A stretch of DNA of 64,000 bases from Coprobacillaceae bacterium UN01-12pH3A. GTDB taxonomy: Bacteria; Bacillota_I; Bacilli_A; Erysipelotrichales; Coprobacillaceae. Shown here in pieces: positions 34,741 to 43,509 of the stretch. The stretch is from NCBI GenBank assembly GCA_027676805.1, contig JAQENU010000001.1, forward strand, positions 1-64,000, read 5' to 3'. Under the pieces are notes generated by a model. The model ran no database searches. It saw only the letters and a program-made list of their open reading frames with translations, and had not been told where the DNA came from. The stretch's first letter is position 1. Every line of letters starts with the position of its first letter. The translations under genes and the position numbers were made by a program.

Positions 34741-35556
34741 ATGAATACGATTAAAACACTCATTGCACAAGACAACGTTGCATTAACCGAACAAATCATT
34801 TCAAAATTTTCTGAAACTAAGATTTTGAATTTGATCGACACAGCCGCTAATGGAAATGAATGTTTGGACAAGTTAAACAGAAAACATTATGATTTATTAA
34901 TCATCGATTTAATGCTTTCTGGTATTGACGGACTTGTCGTCTTAAAAGAGTATTTTACTTCAAAGAATTATAATCCAAATATAAAAATTGTCTGCTTATC
35001 AGATTTTATGTCGGACATGATGTCACAAATGCTGAACGCATATAACGTCCATTATTGTTTTAGAAAACCATTGGATTTAAATTATTTTGTTAAATCTATT
35101 AATGAAATCGTAAATTTTCAAAACGATGACTTGTCGCGTCTAGGCAATGACGAATTGGAAAAGTATCAAAAAGTAAAACTGGAAAATGAAATCACAGAAA
35201 TCTTACATGAAGTAGGCATTCCAGCTCATATTAAAGGCTATATGTATCTTCGTTCTTCTATTATGGAAACATATTACAATCCAGATATTTTAGGACAGGT
35301 AACAAAAGTCTTATATCCTGATATTGCCAGAATGTATAATACTACTTCTTCAAGAGTAGAAAGAGCTATCCGCCACGCAATCGAGGTAGCATGGAATAGG
35401 GGGAATACTGATGCGATTGATGAAATCTTCGGATATACAGTATCAGCAACTAAATCTAAGCCAACTAATTCAGAATTTATCGCAATGATCTCAGATAAAT
35501 TAAGATTAGCGCATAAAACTAAAACAACCGCAGTAGGAATGAATCGTTTTCAATAA
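34741..35556 (+). CDS. spo0A: Sporulation master regulator Spo0A
   Basis: A 271-residue response regulator: receiver domain (about 1-125) and DNA-binding Spo0A_C domain (about 155-265). The phosphoacceptor is Asp56 in [12 protein letters not shown], with Ser (CLSDF) and Lys (FRKPLD) at the switch positions. The acidic pocket reads AQDN where Bacillus has ADDN, so one of two metal-binding aspartates is Gln10. The recognition helix region [16 protein letters not shown] is well conserved. AGGAG ribosome site. The stop overlaps the dinB start. Confidence 0.96.
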   Translation: MNTIKTLIAQDNVALTEQIISKFSETKILNLIDTAANGNECLDKLNRKHYDLLIIDLMLSGIDGLVVLKEYFTSKNYNPNIKIVCLSDFMSDMMSQMLNAYNVHYCFRKPLDLNYFVKSINEIVNFQNDDLSRLGNDELEKYQKVKLENEITEILHEVGIPAHIKGYMYLRSSIMETYYNPDILGQVTKVLYPDIARMYNTTSSRVERAIRHAIEVAWNRGNTDAIDEIFGYTVSATKSKPTNSEFIAMISDKLRLAHKTKTTAVGMNRFQ

Positions 35557-36764
35557 TGCCGATTATCTTCCATATTGATCTTAATTCATTCTACGCGAGT
35601 TGCGAAATTGCAAGAAATCCTTCACTTGCCGATAAGCCTGTCGTGATTGCCGGAAATTCACGCCGTGGGGTTATCACGACAGCTTCCTATAGTGCAAGAA
35701 AATATGGAGTTCATTCTGCAATGCCTTTATTTCAAGCACAAAAGCTCTGCAAACATCTTGTGATCTTACCAGTTGATATGAATTACTATAAATCAATATC
35801 GGAACAGTTCTTTAAAATTATTGCTCATTATACATCAGAATTTGAAATAGCAAGTATTGATGAATGCTATGTAGATGTAACAGATATCGTATACGAATAT
35901 GAAAATGCGATCGAGTTAGCCAGTCAGATTCAAAAACAAGTGATGGATACATTACATATTGGCTGTTCGATCGGTATTTCTCATAATCGTTTTTTATCTA
36001 AAATGGGAAGTGATTTAAAAAAGCCGAATGGCATTACGGTGCTGACCAAAACGAATATTCAGTCTTTTCTATGGCCGCTGCCGGTAGGGACAATTCATGG
36101 AATTGGTAAAAAGACTGCTGTAAAATTAAATGAACACGGGATTATTACGATCGGTGATTTTGCCCGTAAAGAAAACTATGATATCATCAAGCAGTATTTA
36201 GGAAAGAACACACTGCTTTTTTATAACCGTGCCAACGGAAATGATGCCGTTAAATTGAATAGTGCTCACAATCAGCTGCAGTCCGTTGGAAATTCTACCA
36301 CTTTAGAAAAAGATACCAATGATGTGGAAGTGATTAAAGAGCATTTGAAACGACTGTCAATGCAGGTTTCACAGCGGGCAAAAAAACGTGATTTAATCTC
36401 CAATAATGTGACCATTACTTTAAAATATACACGTGAACTCAGTATCAATCGAACCTATCGACTGGAAACCGCAACCAATGATTTTGATATCATCTATGAA
36501 ACGGCTTTGCTTTTGTTTGATCTTAACTACGACGATCAGCCGATCCGTTTAGCAGGAGTCAGTTTAAGTAATGTCATCGCTCGAAAAGATTATTCGAAGC
36601 AGCTTTCTCTTTTTAATTACGAGGAAGAAAGGATTGAAGATTCCAAAACCGATGAAGTGATTCGTTCGATTCAGCAGCAGCTGCCAAATACAGTTAAGCT
36701 GACGAAAGCCTCAAAACTGTTGAATCAGACAAATCATCAAAAAAAATATATCGATGAAGAATAA
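35556..36764 (+). CDS. dinB: DNA polymerase IV (Y-family)
   Basis: A 402-residue translesion polymerase. Catalytic acidic residues are in FHIDLNSFYASCE near residue 7 and SIDECYVDVT near 103. The steric-gate/finger region YSARKYGV and the thumb HhH motif GIGKKTAVKL are present. A C-terminal QLSLF (near residue 350) is a beta-clamp-binding motif. Its ATG overlaps the spo0A stop in a TAATG, so translation is coupled to the sporulation regulator. Confidence 0.96.
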   Translation: MPIIFHIDLNSFYASCEIARNPSLADKPVVIAGNSRRGVITTASYSARKYGVHSAMPLFQAQKLCKHLVILPVDMNYYKSISEQFFKIIAHYTSEFEIASIDECYVDVTDIVYEYENAIELASQIQKQVMDTLHIGCSIGISHNRFLSKMGSDLKKPNGITVLTKTNIQSFLWPLPVGTIHGIGKKTAVKLNEHGIITIGDFARKENYDIIKQYLGKNTLLFYNRANGNDAVKLNSAHNQLQSVGNSTTLEKDTNDVEVIKEHLKRLSMQVSQRAKKRDLISNNVTITLKYTRELSINRTYRLETATNDFDIIYETALLLFDLNYDDQPIRLAGVSLSNVIARKDYSKQLSLFNYEEERIEDSKTDEVIRSIQQQLPNTVKLTKASKLLNQTNHQKKYIDEE

Positions 36765-36803
36765 AAAAACATGCGTATTCATACTATAAATTGAGGTGAT
36801 ACT

Positions 36804-37358
36804 ATGAATACAGCAATATCGAAGCATTTTAACCATTACCAATATATTTATCTTTTTATGATAATTTTATTTGGCGGTGGTTTTTTTCTTGGCCTGACAA
36901 TGAAACTCTTACATCAGCCAATGATCCTTTTTCAAACCACGTACATTAACCATTTAATCACTTTAGATAATATTAAAAATTATATGTATCTAATCCTTTT
37001 CATTTATATTTTGCTCATCTTTAATTCTCTGCATGTCTTAGGCGTCATTACTTTTGGTGCATTTATCTTTTTGTATGGCCTACATAACGGTGTCTATTTA
37101 TATAGTTTATGTTCGCAGTTTCAGCATGTTTTTGGCTTCATTGTAGATTTGGTCTTTCTTTTGATGCAGTGGGGGAGTGTGGCTATTTTACTTGTAGGCT
37201 GTATCGAAATAGCCATCAATATTTTTGCTGTCACATTTGTCTTTAAAGAAGCGATTCGCCCTTCTGAAATTCTGCATCAGTATTTAAACTATGGCTTTAT
37301 TTCAGTTTTTATCTTTTTTATCAGCATCATATTTAAAACATATATGATGAAGCTATAA
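36804..37358 (+). CDS. spoIIM: Divergent SpoIIM-like membrane protein (candidate)
   Basis: A 184-residue protein with about five hydrophobic helices. The first helix ends in FLGLTMKLL and a later segment reads GVITFGAFIFLYGLHNGVYL, resembling the FxxGxxxG-type pattern of the SpoIIM/DUF95 family. In Bacillus spoIIM lies just upstream of xerD-deoB (ripX-drm), exactly as here. SpoIIM recruits SpoIIP and SpoIID to thin septal peptidoglycan during engulfment. Identity is inferred from order, size and topology; sequence similarity alone is weak. Confidence 0.6.
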   Translation: MNTAISKHFNHYQYIYLFMIILFGGGFFLGLTMKLLHQPMILFQTTYINHLITLDNIKNYMYLILFIYILLIFNSLHVLGVITFGAFIFLYGLHNGVYLYSLCSQFQHVFGFIVDLVFLLMQWGSVAILLVGCIEIAINIFAVTFVFKEAIRPSEILHQYLNYGFISVFIFFISIIFKTYMMKL

Positions 37359-37407
37359 CAATAAGTAAAAAATTATTAGCATAATAGTTGGTCGAACATT
37401 TAAACAA

Positions 37408-37416
37408 TGCTATAAT
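37408..37416 (+). promoter_or_regulatory. Extended -10 promoter element (TGCTATAAT) for xerD
   Basis: The recurrent 9-mer sits 16 bases before the xerD ATG, leaving a very short leader that contains GGTGA. Confidence 0.6.
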
Positions 37417-37432
37417 TTAAAATGGTGATAAC

Positions 37433-38362
37433 ATGAAGTATAGCATTGATGAAGCAATCAGTGAATATAAGCAGTATATTCGAATTGAAAAGGGATTATC
37501 CAATCAAAGTGTTGCTTCTTATATGACGGAACTGAAAAAGTTTAGGGAATATTTTATTAAAAAGAAGGAAATCAGGGAAATCAGCAAGAACGATATATTG
37601 GATTATTTCAGTTATTTAAACGAGCAGGCTTTAAAAAAAAGAACGATTTCGCATAATGCTTCAACGCTGAATAATTTTTTTAAATTTTGCATGCGCGAAG
37701 GAATTTTGGAGATGGATCCGATGGTCAGCGTGAAATTTCCAAAGTTAGATAAGGATCTTCCGGTTGTATTAAATGAACAGGAAGTGGAAGATCTGATGAA
37801 TGTCGCTTATGCTAAGGCGAGAGAAAACGCGTTGTATTATCGTGATTTTTGCATGTTGGAATTGATGTATGCCGCCGGACTCAGAATCAGTGAATTAGTC
37901 AATTTAACAATCAACGATTTACATTTAACCATGAATCTTATTCGTTGTTTTGGAAAAGGATCAAAAGAGAGAATGGTTCCGATTGCCGATTATATGATTG
38001 AGATACTCAATGAATATATGCAGGATTATCGTCCTCAATTAATGAAAGGCCATGATTCAAACTATTTATTTCTAAACTACAAAGGACAACCGCTTTCACG
38101 TCAGTCATTTTGGAAAATGATTAAGCAAAATGCAAGGCAGGCAAATATTAAAAAGAACATTACGCCTCATACACTAAGGCACAGTTTTGCGACGCATCTG
38201 TTAAATCATGGCGCGGATTTGCGTTCAATTCAGGAAATGCTTGGGCACTCCAATATTTCAACCACCACCATCTATACTCATGTTACAAATCAAAAAATGA
38301 TCGATGAATATAAAAAATTTCATCCCCGCAGTAAGCAACAGGAGGAAAAGGAAAATGTATAA
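37433..38362 (+). CDS. xerD: Tyrosine recombinase XerD-type
   Basis: A 309-residue recombinase that resolves chromosome dimers at dif with XerC. An N-terminal SAM-like core-binding domain (about 1-90) precedes the catalytic domain: Arg in GLRISEL, Lys in GKGSKERMVPI, HTLRHSFATHLL (HxxR), LGHSNISTT and the terminal nucleophile Tyr in TIYTH. The position before deoB matches Bacillus ripX/xerD. No dif site could be recognised in the window. Confidence 0.93.
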   Translation: MKYSIDEAISEYKQYIRIEKGLSNQSVASYMTELKKFREYFIKKKEIREISKNDILDYFSYLNEQALKKRTISHNASTLNNFFKFCMREGILEMDPMVSVKFPKLDKDLPVVLNEQEVEDLMNVAYAKARENALYYRDFCMLELMYAAGLRISELVNLTINDLHLTMNLIRCFGKGSKERMVPIADYMIEILNEYMQDYRPQLMKGHDSNYLFLNYKGQPLSRQSFWKMIKQNARQANIKKNITPHTLRHSFATHLLNHGADLRSIQEMLGHSNISTTTIYTHVTNQKMIDEYKKFHPRSKQQEEKENV

Positions 38363-39536
38363 GTATAAACGGGTATTTACAATTGTATTGGATTCACTGG
38401 GGATAGGTGACGCAAAAGATGCGGAATCTTATGGGGATCAGGGAACAAACACATTAAAACACATTTGTGATCAATATCCGCAGATTGAAGTTCCTAACCT
38501 TGAAGGATTAGGACTGGGTGAATTAGGCGATTTTAATGGGATTTATAAATTACCCGGATATTTTGGGACTGTTGGTAAATTAAACGAGATAAGCAATGGC
38601 AAAGATACGATGACCGGCCATTATGAATTGATGGGATTAAAAGTTGAGAAACCATTTAAAACCTTTACAGAAACAGGATTTCCTGAAGCTTTTATTAAAG
38701 AATTTGAAGAGAAAACCGGTTATAAAACGATTGGCAATATTGCTGCCAGCGGAACTGAAATCATTGACTTATTTGGTGAACAGCAGATTAAAAATAAAGA
38801 GTTGATTGTCTATACATCTGCGGATTCTGTATTCCAAATTGCCGCCCATGAAAAATACATTGGGCTAGATGAATTATATCGCTGCTGTGAGATTGCTCGT
38901 GAATTGCTTTTAAAAGATGAATGGAAAGTTGGGCGTGTTATCGCAAGACCATTTATCGGAGAGAAAAAAGGAGAGTTCCAGCGAACTTCCAATCGCCATG
39001 ATTGGGCTTTAGAACCTTTTGATCGTACAGTTTTAAACGATTTGAAAGATAATGGATTGGACGTTATCGCAGTTGGAAAAATCAATGATATTTTCTGCGG
39101 TCAAGGTGTTACCAATGCGATTACGACAAAAAGCAACGAAGATGGTATGAATAAGACAATAGCTCTCGCACAAACTGATTTTACCGGTTTGGCATTTATC
39201 AATTTAGTTGATTTTGATTCTTTGTACGGTCATCGCCGTGATCCTATCGGTTATGGGAAAGCCTTAGAGAGCTTTGATCAGCAGCTAAATGATCTCATGT
39301 ATCAGCTAAATGAAGAGGATCTGCTGATTATTACAGCGGATCATGGTAATGATCCTACGTTCAAAGGCAGTGATCATACACGCGAACAAGTACCGTTAAT
39401 TGTTTATTCAAAGAAATTAAAAGGAAATCAGAATCTAGGAGATTTAGATAGCTTTGCCACGGTTGGGGCGACTATTGCAGATAATTTCGACTGTCCGTTG
39501 CCACCGATTGGGAAATCTATTTTAAGTGTATTATAA
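38355..39536 (+). CDS. deoB: Phosphopentomutase
   Basis: A 393-residue alkaline-phosphatase-superfamily enzyme that interconverts (deoxy)ribose 1- and 5-phosphates. Metal-site motifs are LDSLGIGDAKDA near residue 12, GKDTMTGHYEL near 83 with the phosphorylated Thr, and the C-terminal ADHGNDPTFKGSDHTRE. The ATG at 38355 follows AGGAGGAAAAGG and overlaps xerD by 8 bases; a longer frame from 38304 lies within xerD. It complements the nucleoside phosphorylase at 8.8 kb. Confidence 0.96.
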   Translation: MYKYKRVFTIVLDSLGIGDAKDAESYGDQGTNTLKHICDQYPQIEVPNLEGLGLGELGDFNGIYKLPGYFGTVGKLNEISNGKDTMTGHYELMGLKVEKPFKTFTETGFPEAFIKEFEEKTGYKTIGNIAASGTEIIDLFGEQQIKNKELIVYTSADSVFQIAAHEKYIGLDELYRCCEIARELLLKDEWKVGRVIARPFIGEKKGEFQRTSNRHDWALEPFDRTVLNDLKDNGLDVIAVGKINDIFCGQGVTNAITTKSNEDGMNKTIALAQTDFTGLAFINLVDFDSLYGHRRDPIGYGKALESFDQQLNDLMYQLNEEDLLIITADHGNDPTFKGSDHTREQVPLIVYSKKLKGNQNLGDLDSFATVGATIADNFDCPLPPIGKSILSVL

Positions 39537-39560
39537 AAAGACTTGTAAAAGTCTTTTTTT
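39535..39560. terminator. Terminator between convergent deoB and the Dabb gene
   Basis: AAAAAGACTT / AAGTCTTTTT with a short loop, A-rich on one side and T-rich on the other. Confidence 0.85.
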
Positions 39561-39561
39561 T

Positions 39562-39876
39562 CTAATCTTCGATTTTATAGTCAATGCAGACACGTGATTC
39601 ACGCAATGGCGCTATATATTGCCCAAAGGCAACATGACTGGGGTGAATCTGGTACTGATTTAAATCCTCCATCGTTTCGAAAGTAGAAACCAGAATATAG
39701 TCATAATTATCCTTTACAGCTTCTTCATCATTAAAATAAACATCTAATGAAACAACCTGTTTAATGTCATCTTTTAGCTTCATCATTCTTTCTTTTGCTT
39801 CTAAAAGGTTTTCTTGTTTACTTTTCCCATTGGCTTCTTCTTTAAATTTAAACATTACAATATGTTGTATCATCAT
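39562..39876 (-). CDS. Dabb (stress-responsive alpha/beta-barrel) domain protein
   Basis: A 104-residue protein forming one dimeric ferredoxin-like barrel domain. The opening IQHIVMFKFKEEA and the later DYILVSTFETMEDLNQYQIHPSH are the usual Dabb landmarks. The biochemical role of bacterial members is generally unknown. AAAGGAGGAATGA precedes adjacent ATGs at 39876 and 39873. It is monocistronic. Confidence 0.85.
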   Translation of the reverse strand: MMIQHIVMFKFKEEANGKSKQENLLEAKERMMKLKDDIKQVVSLDVYFNDEEAVKDNYDYILVSTFETMEDLNQYQIHPSHVAFGQYIAPLRESRVCIDYKIED

Positions 39877-39966
39877 TCATTCCTCCTTTAAACATTATAA
39901 CACAGCTTGAAACTAGACGAAAACCTCTTTATAATAGATATTAGTTTTAATGAAGGAGAATAAAAA

Positions 39967-40233
39967 ATGTCTACAGATCCTAAAAAATTAGTAAAAACCA
40001 TTCTATTAACTTACTTGCTTGCATCTGTTATATTGGCTTCCGGTTATACTTGCAGGGGAGTGCCGGTTCTGATTATCACTTTTTCAGCAATAAGTTTATT
40101 GCTTTATGGGAGTGCAGTATTGGCACTGCATCAAAACTATAAAAAATACAAGATATCTATGTATCGTTTTTTAGAAGGAATTGGAATTGCCTTTTGTTTG
40201 TTTGCTGTTATAATGGCAGTAATGAACCTATAA
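39967..40233 (+). CDS. Small membrane protein, unknown function
   Basis: An unrecognised 88-residue protein with three predicted membrane helices (about 10-25, 32-53 and 68-86) and a basic loop. GAAGGAG is the ribosome site, and a terminator follows directly, so it is a self-contained transcription unit. Confidence 0.6.
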   Translation: MSTDPKKLVKTILLTYLLASVILASGYTCRGVPVLIITFSAISLLLYGSAVLALHQNYKKYKISMYRFLEGIGIAFCLFAVIMAVMNL

Positions 40234-40238
40234 GATAA

Positions 40239-40276
40239 GAAAAGCCTAGGGATTAATATTTTCCTTAGGCTTTTTA
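40239..40276 (+). terminator. Rho-independent terminator
   Basis: AAAAGCCTAGG pairs with CCTTAGGCTTTTT around an AT-rich loop. Confidence 0.8.
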
Positions 40277-40373
40277 GCTGTTTAAACGAGTGATACATTA
40301 TGCTTTTAAAAGATAAATTATATATATATTTTGGTTAACATAATATGCATTATCGGAAGTACCACATATTATT

Positions 40374-40421
40374 AAAAAAGGAAAAGGCGAGTTAATCTAA
40401 TACTATTATATAGCCTTTTCG
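40374..40421 (-). terminator. Terminator of the DUF2156-GNAT gene
   Basis: On the minus strand the 8-bp stem GAAAAGGC / GCCTTTTC has a 24-base loop and is followed by a T run. Confidence 0.65.
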
Positions 40422-40428
40422 CTTCTTA

Positions 40429-42177
40429 TTAAAGAGTTTCACTGATAAATAATGTGGATTCAGATTTTTCTATTTCAGCCTGCAGCATGCTATCTTGATA
40501 ACGAATAGCCATATTCGCTAAAGTCTTTTCATTATCAGTCAATTCAATATTATCAGCCATTCTTATCTCTATTCGTTTTGTTTCATGTAATAAATAATTA
40601 AGAGCAGCTTTTAATCCTTCCTGATCATCGATAATGGATTCATGAATTAAAATCACATCATCAGATTTTTCATATACTAAATATCCTATGCACTTTTCAC
40701 TGTGATAAAGCGTTAGGAAATAATGGTTCTCATTTTGATGATAAGGTATAAAATAATTTTCATAGTAAGCTTTATTACGGATACGATAGCCATTATAATG
40801 AACGGTAAAGTGTTGGTATGCTTCTAATAAAGCTTCTGCCCTCACCTCTTCTTTAAAATTGTATACAAACTCATCCACATTGGCAAACGGTTCTTTGATG
40901 TTTGCTATCTTATGATAATAAGCTTCATTAAAGCCGAATGAACGATAAACATCCCAATTATATGCTTGCAGAATCAGCAAGCGATCCTCTTTATGATCCT
41001 CCAGAGCTTTTTCCATCATCGTTCGCATAAATCCGTTGCCTCTGAAGTTTCGCTTCGTACAGACACCTACTATAAAGTGTGTTTGAATCTCCTTATCCCC
41101 TATTTTTAGAGTCATTGGTTTAATCTGCATTGCTGCTAAAATTTGACCATAGCATTCTATTGCATATGTATTTTTTGAATCATATAAGGTATTGAAATAA
41201 AATTCTGTCGAATTTTCATCCTCATCAGCAAAGGAATCCAACCACAATTGTTTGATCTGCGATGTATACTGGTTATCAGGACGAATCAGTTTCGTCTGAT
41301 TCAGACCAATCGCATATTTAACAAGACGATATAGAGGATGTAAATCCATCTTTGCCTTTCTTAATTCCGGAAGTCCTAAATCGTCTTCACGGTTAATAAA
41401 ATGATATTCTAAATGTTCATTTAAGAAATACTTCAGTACAGCTACATATAAACCACGAATGCTGCGGTTTGCTTTTTCCACATGAATCTGCAGAGTATCT
41501 TCATAGAGTTTTGACGCCAGTGTGAATGCTTCGAGCTTACCATCAATATAAAGACACCCGCCAAGCAGATTCAGCTCATCATAATGCGCTAATAGTCCTT
41601 CAATCCCATTAATTTCTGCTTCAATATCGTCTTTTCGATCATGACTATCCTTCCATTGATTTAAAAAGCTGAGCACCTCTTCTTTCATAGTGTTTTGATA
41701 TGAAAGAAACTCAAAACGACCCTCATATTCTTTCATAAAAGCATTATAATGATTGCGTCGCTTCTGCATTTTCTTTCCTTTTAAAGTGGCATGCATGGAT
41801 ACATCATAAACATAATCACCGGCATTTTCTTCTAAACGCCATATAAAAGTGTTTTTAGGATAATATCTCTTTAGCAATTCCACAAATGGCTCCACAGCCG
41901 CTTCCACAACAAAATCCACTCCATGCTGCTTTGAATACCCCAGCATAAAATCCACTGCCTCTTTGAAATAAGCTTCATCACATAAAGGCATCATCCATCT
42001 CACTCGGTCATGATATAGCCAATAACCGACAAAAAAATGTTCATGAATTTCATAGTAAAGTTCATAAACATCCTTCCACATCAATAATGTGACGATGTTG
42101 CAGTTATATTCATTGTACCCATACCGCTCGATGTATGACCGAATTTCTTCAATATCATTATAGTCTATTTTCTTCAT
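40429..42177 (-). CDS. DUF2156 - GNAT acetyltransferase fusion protein
   Basis: A 582-residue soluble protein. Residues about 1-295 match the DUF2156 (lysyl-phosphatidylglycerol-synthase-like, double-GNAT fold) family: FVGYWLYHDRVRWMMPL, then KKMQKRRNHYNAF, then HVEKANRSIRGLYVAVLKYF and a REDDLGLPELRKAK stretch. From about 300 a separate GNAT domain of the Eis type begins, with VGVCTKRNFRGNGFMRTMM near 387 as acetyl-CoA loop, followed by a C-terminal SCP-like region. It probably transfers aminoacyl or acetyl groups, but donor and acceptor are unknown. No membrane segments, unlike MprF. GGAGAAA ribosome site, single-gene transcript. Confidence 0.8.
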   Translation of the reverse strand: MKKIDYNDIEEIRSYIERYGYNEYNCNIVTLLMWKDVYELYYEIHEHFFVGYWLYHDRVRWMMPLCDEAYFKEAVDFMLGYSKQHGVDFVVEAAVEPFVELLKRYYPKNTFIWRLEENAGDYVYDVSMHATLKGKKMQKRRNHYNAFMKEYEGRFEFLSYQNTMKEEVLSFLNQWKDSHDRKDDIEAEINGIEGLLAHYDELNLLGGCLYIDGKLEAFTLASKLYEDTLQIHVEKANRSIRGLYVAVLKYFLNEHLEYHFINREDDLGLPELRKAKMDLHPLYRLVKYAIGLNQTKLIRPDNQYTSQIKQLWLDSFADEDENSTEFYFNTLYDSKNTYAIECYGQILAAMQIKPMTLKIGDKEIQTHFIVGVCTKRNFRGNGFMRTMMEKALEDHKEDRLLILQAYNWDVYRSFGFNEAYYHKIANIKEPFANVDEFVYNFKEEVRAEALLEAYQHFTVHYNGYRIRNKAYYENYFIPYHQNENHYFLTLYHSEKCIGYLVYEKSDDVILIHESIIDDQEGLKAALNYLLHETKRIEIRMADNIELTDNEKTLANMAIRYQDSMLQAEIEKSESTLFISETL

Positions 42178-42238
42178 AAATTTCTCCTGTTACGACAATA
42201 TTATACCACACTCAATGATTATTAAAATTAAAATGCAC

Positions 42239-42275
42239 AAAAAAGGCACTAGAGTGTCTCTAATACCTTTTTATT
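42239..42275 (-). terminator. Terminator of the ACT - PFL - DUF815 operon
   Basis: On the minus strand a hairpin AAAGGTATTAGAG / CTCTAGTGCCTTT, with mispairs, ends in a T run and overlaps the end of the DUF815 gene. Confidence 0.7.
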
Positions 42276-43499
42276 AACCATATATTGAATAAACTGGGTT
42301 GCTGTACGACCTGAAAAAACACCGTTGCGAATTTCCCAGATCATAGCTTGTGCATGCAGTTCTTCCTGATCCATATCTAAGTGATATTTTTTTGCCAATG
42401 TATCAACAATATTTAAAAATTCATCTTTAGCCGGATGAGAATATAAAATAGTAATTCCAAAACGATTGACCAATGAAAGCTTTTCCTGCATCGCATCATT
42501 CAAATTGACTTCATCTACATTCTGTCGTTCAGACCAGCTTTGCTTGATCAGATGACGACGATTGCTCGTTGCATAAATAATGATATTATTTGGTTTTTCT
42601 TCCAAGCCGCCTTCAATGACACTTTTTAAATATTTATATTCTGTCTCGAAATCTTCAAAGGATAAGTCATCCATATAAATAATAAATTTATAATGACGAT
42701 TTTGCAAAGTATGAATAATTTCCGGTAAAAACTGAAACTGATGTTTATAAACCTCCACAATTCTCAAACCATCCTGATAAAAGTCATTTAAGATTGCTTT
42801 AATACTGGTTGATTTACCCGTCCCGCTATCTCCATACAATAATACATTGTTTGCTTTTTCACCAAGTAAAAATGCTTTTGTATTCGCAACCAGTTTTTCT
42901 TTTTGACTGGTATAGCCGACAATATCCCTTAAAGTATAGCTTTCTACATGGGCAATTGGAATGATTTTATGCTGATCATAGCGAAAAGCCTTATTTAAGC
43001 CGTAGAAGCCTACTCCATAAGTAGAATAGTGTTCCATTAAAACGTCATAAAACGCTTCTATAGAGGATGTATTGGCTAAATGATCGCAAAGCTCAGACAA
43101 TAAGCGATGCACTTGCGGATCCATCATGTGCTTTTTGATTTTATAGTCTCTAAACATCGGCTGATACAGCGGATTCAAACTAGAAAAGTCATAATGAAAC
43201 AAATCATAAATAATAGCAAGATCAGATAAAACAATGGCCTTTAAAGAAGGATCAATCTCTTCTTTTCTTTCTAATGCCAGCGTAAAAGAGTTTTCATGAT
43301 AAGCTAACAGCAGTGTGATATATACTTGAAACAGCTGCCCGTCAATCGCATATGTTTCTTTCACCTTTAGCAATTGATGAAAAAGATCGATTTCATATTG
43401 CTCCGGCTCCTTTTGCCAAGCCAAAAAAACAGAAAGCGGTTCTTCAATGATGGAATCTACTTTTAACGGACGATATAAAATAAGTTGATTTAAATCCAT
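42249..43499 (-). CDS. DUF815 family AAA-type ATPase
   Basis: A 416-residue cytoplasmic ATP-binding protein. Walker A GDSGTGKST lies near residue 230, Walker B is FIIYMDDLSFEDFE, and IIYATSNRRHLI is the sensor-1 region, all as in DUF815 proteins. The N-terminal 200 residues are helical and specific to the family. Biological role is unknown. The ATG at 43499 follows AAGGTGA within the end of the PFL gene region; a longer frame to 43553 overlaps that gene. Confidence 0.85.
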   Translation of the reverse strand: MDLNQLILYRPLKVDSIIEEPLSVFLAWQKEPEQYEIDLFHQLLKVKETYAIDGQLFQVYITLLLAYHENSFTLALERKEEIDPSLKAIVLSDLAIIYDLFHYDFSSLNPLYQPMFRDYKIKKHMMDPQVHRLLSELCDHLANTSSIEAFYDVLMEHYSTYGVGFYGLNKAFRYDQHKIIPIAHVESYTLRDIVGYTSQKEKLVANTKAFLLGEKANNVLLYGDSGTGKSTSIKAILNDFYQDGLRIVEVYKHQFQFLPEIIHTLQNRHYKFIIYMDDLSFEDFETEYKYLKSVIEGGLEEKPNNIIIYATSNRRHLIKQSWSERQNVDEVNLNDAMQEKLSLVNRFGITILYSHPAKDEFLNIVDTLAKKYHLDMDQEELHAQAMIWEIRNGVFSGRTATQFIQYMVNKKVLETL

Positions 43500-43509
43500 T
43501 GCATTCACC

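Noticed and set aside
41205..41216. A second TGTCGAA (0A-box core)
   Set aside because: It lies inside the coding sequence of the DUF2156-GNAT gene, far from any promoter, and is probably chance.
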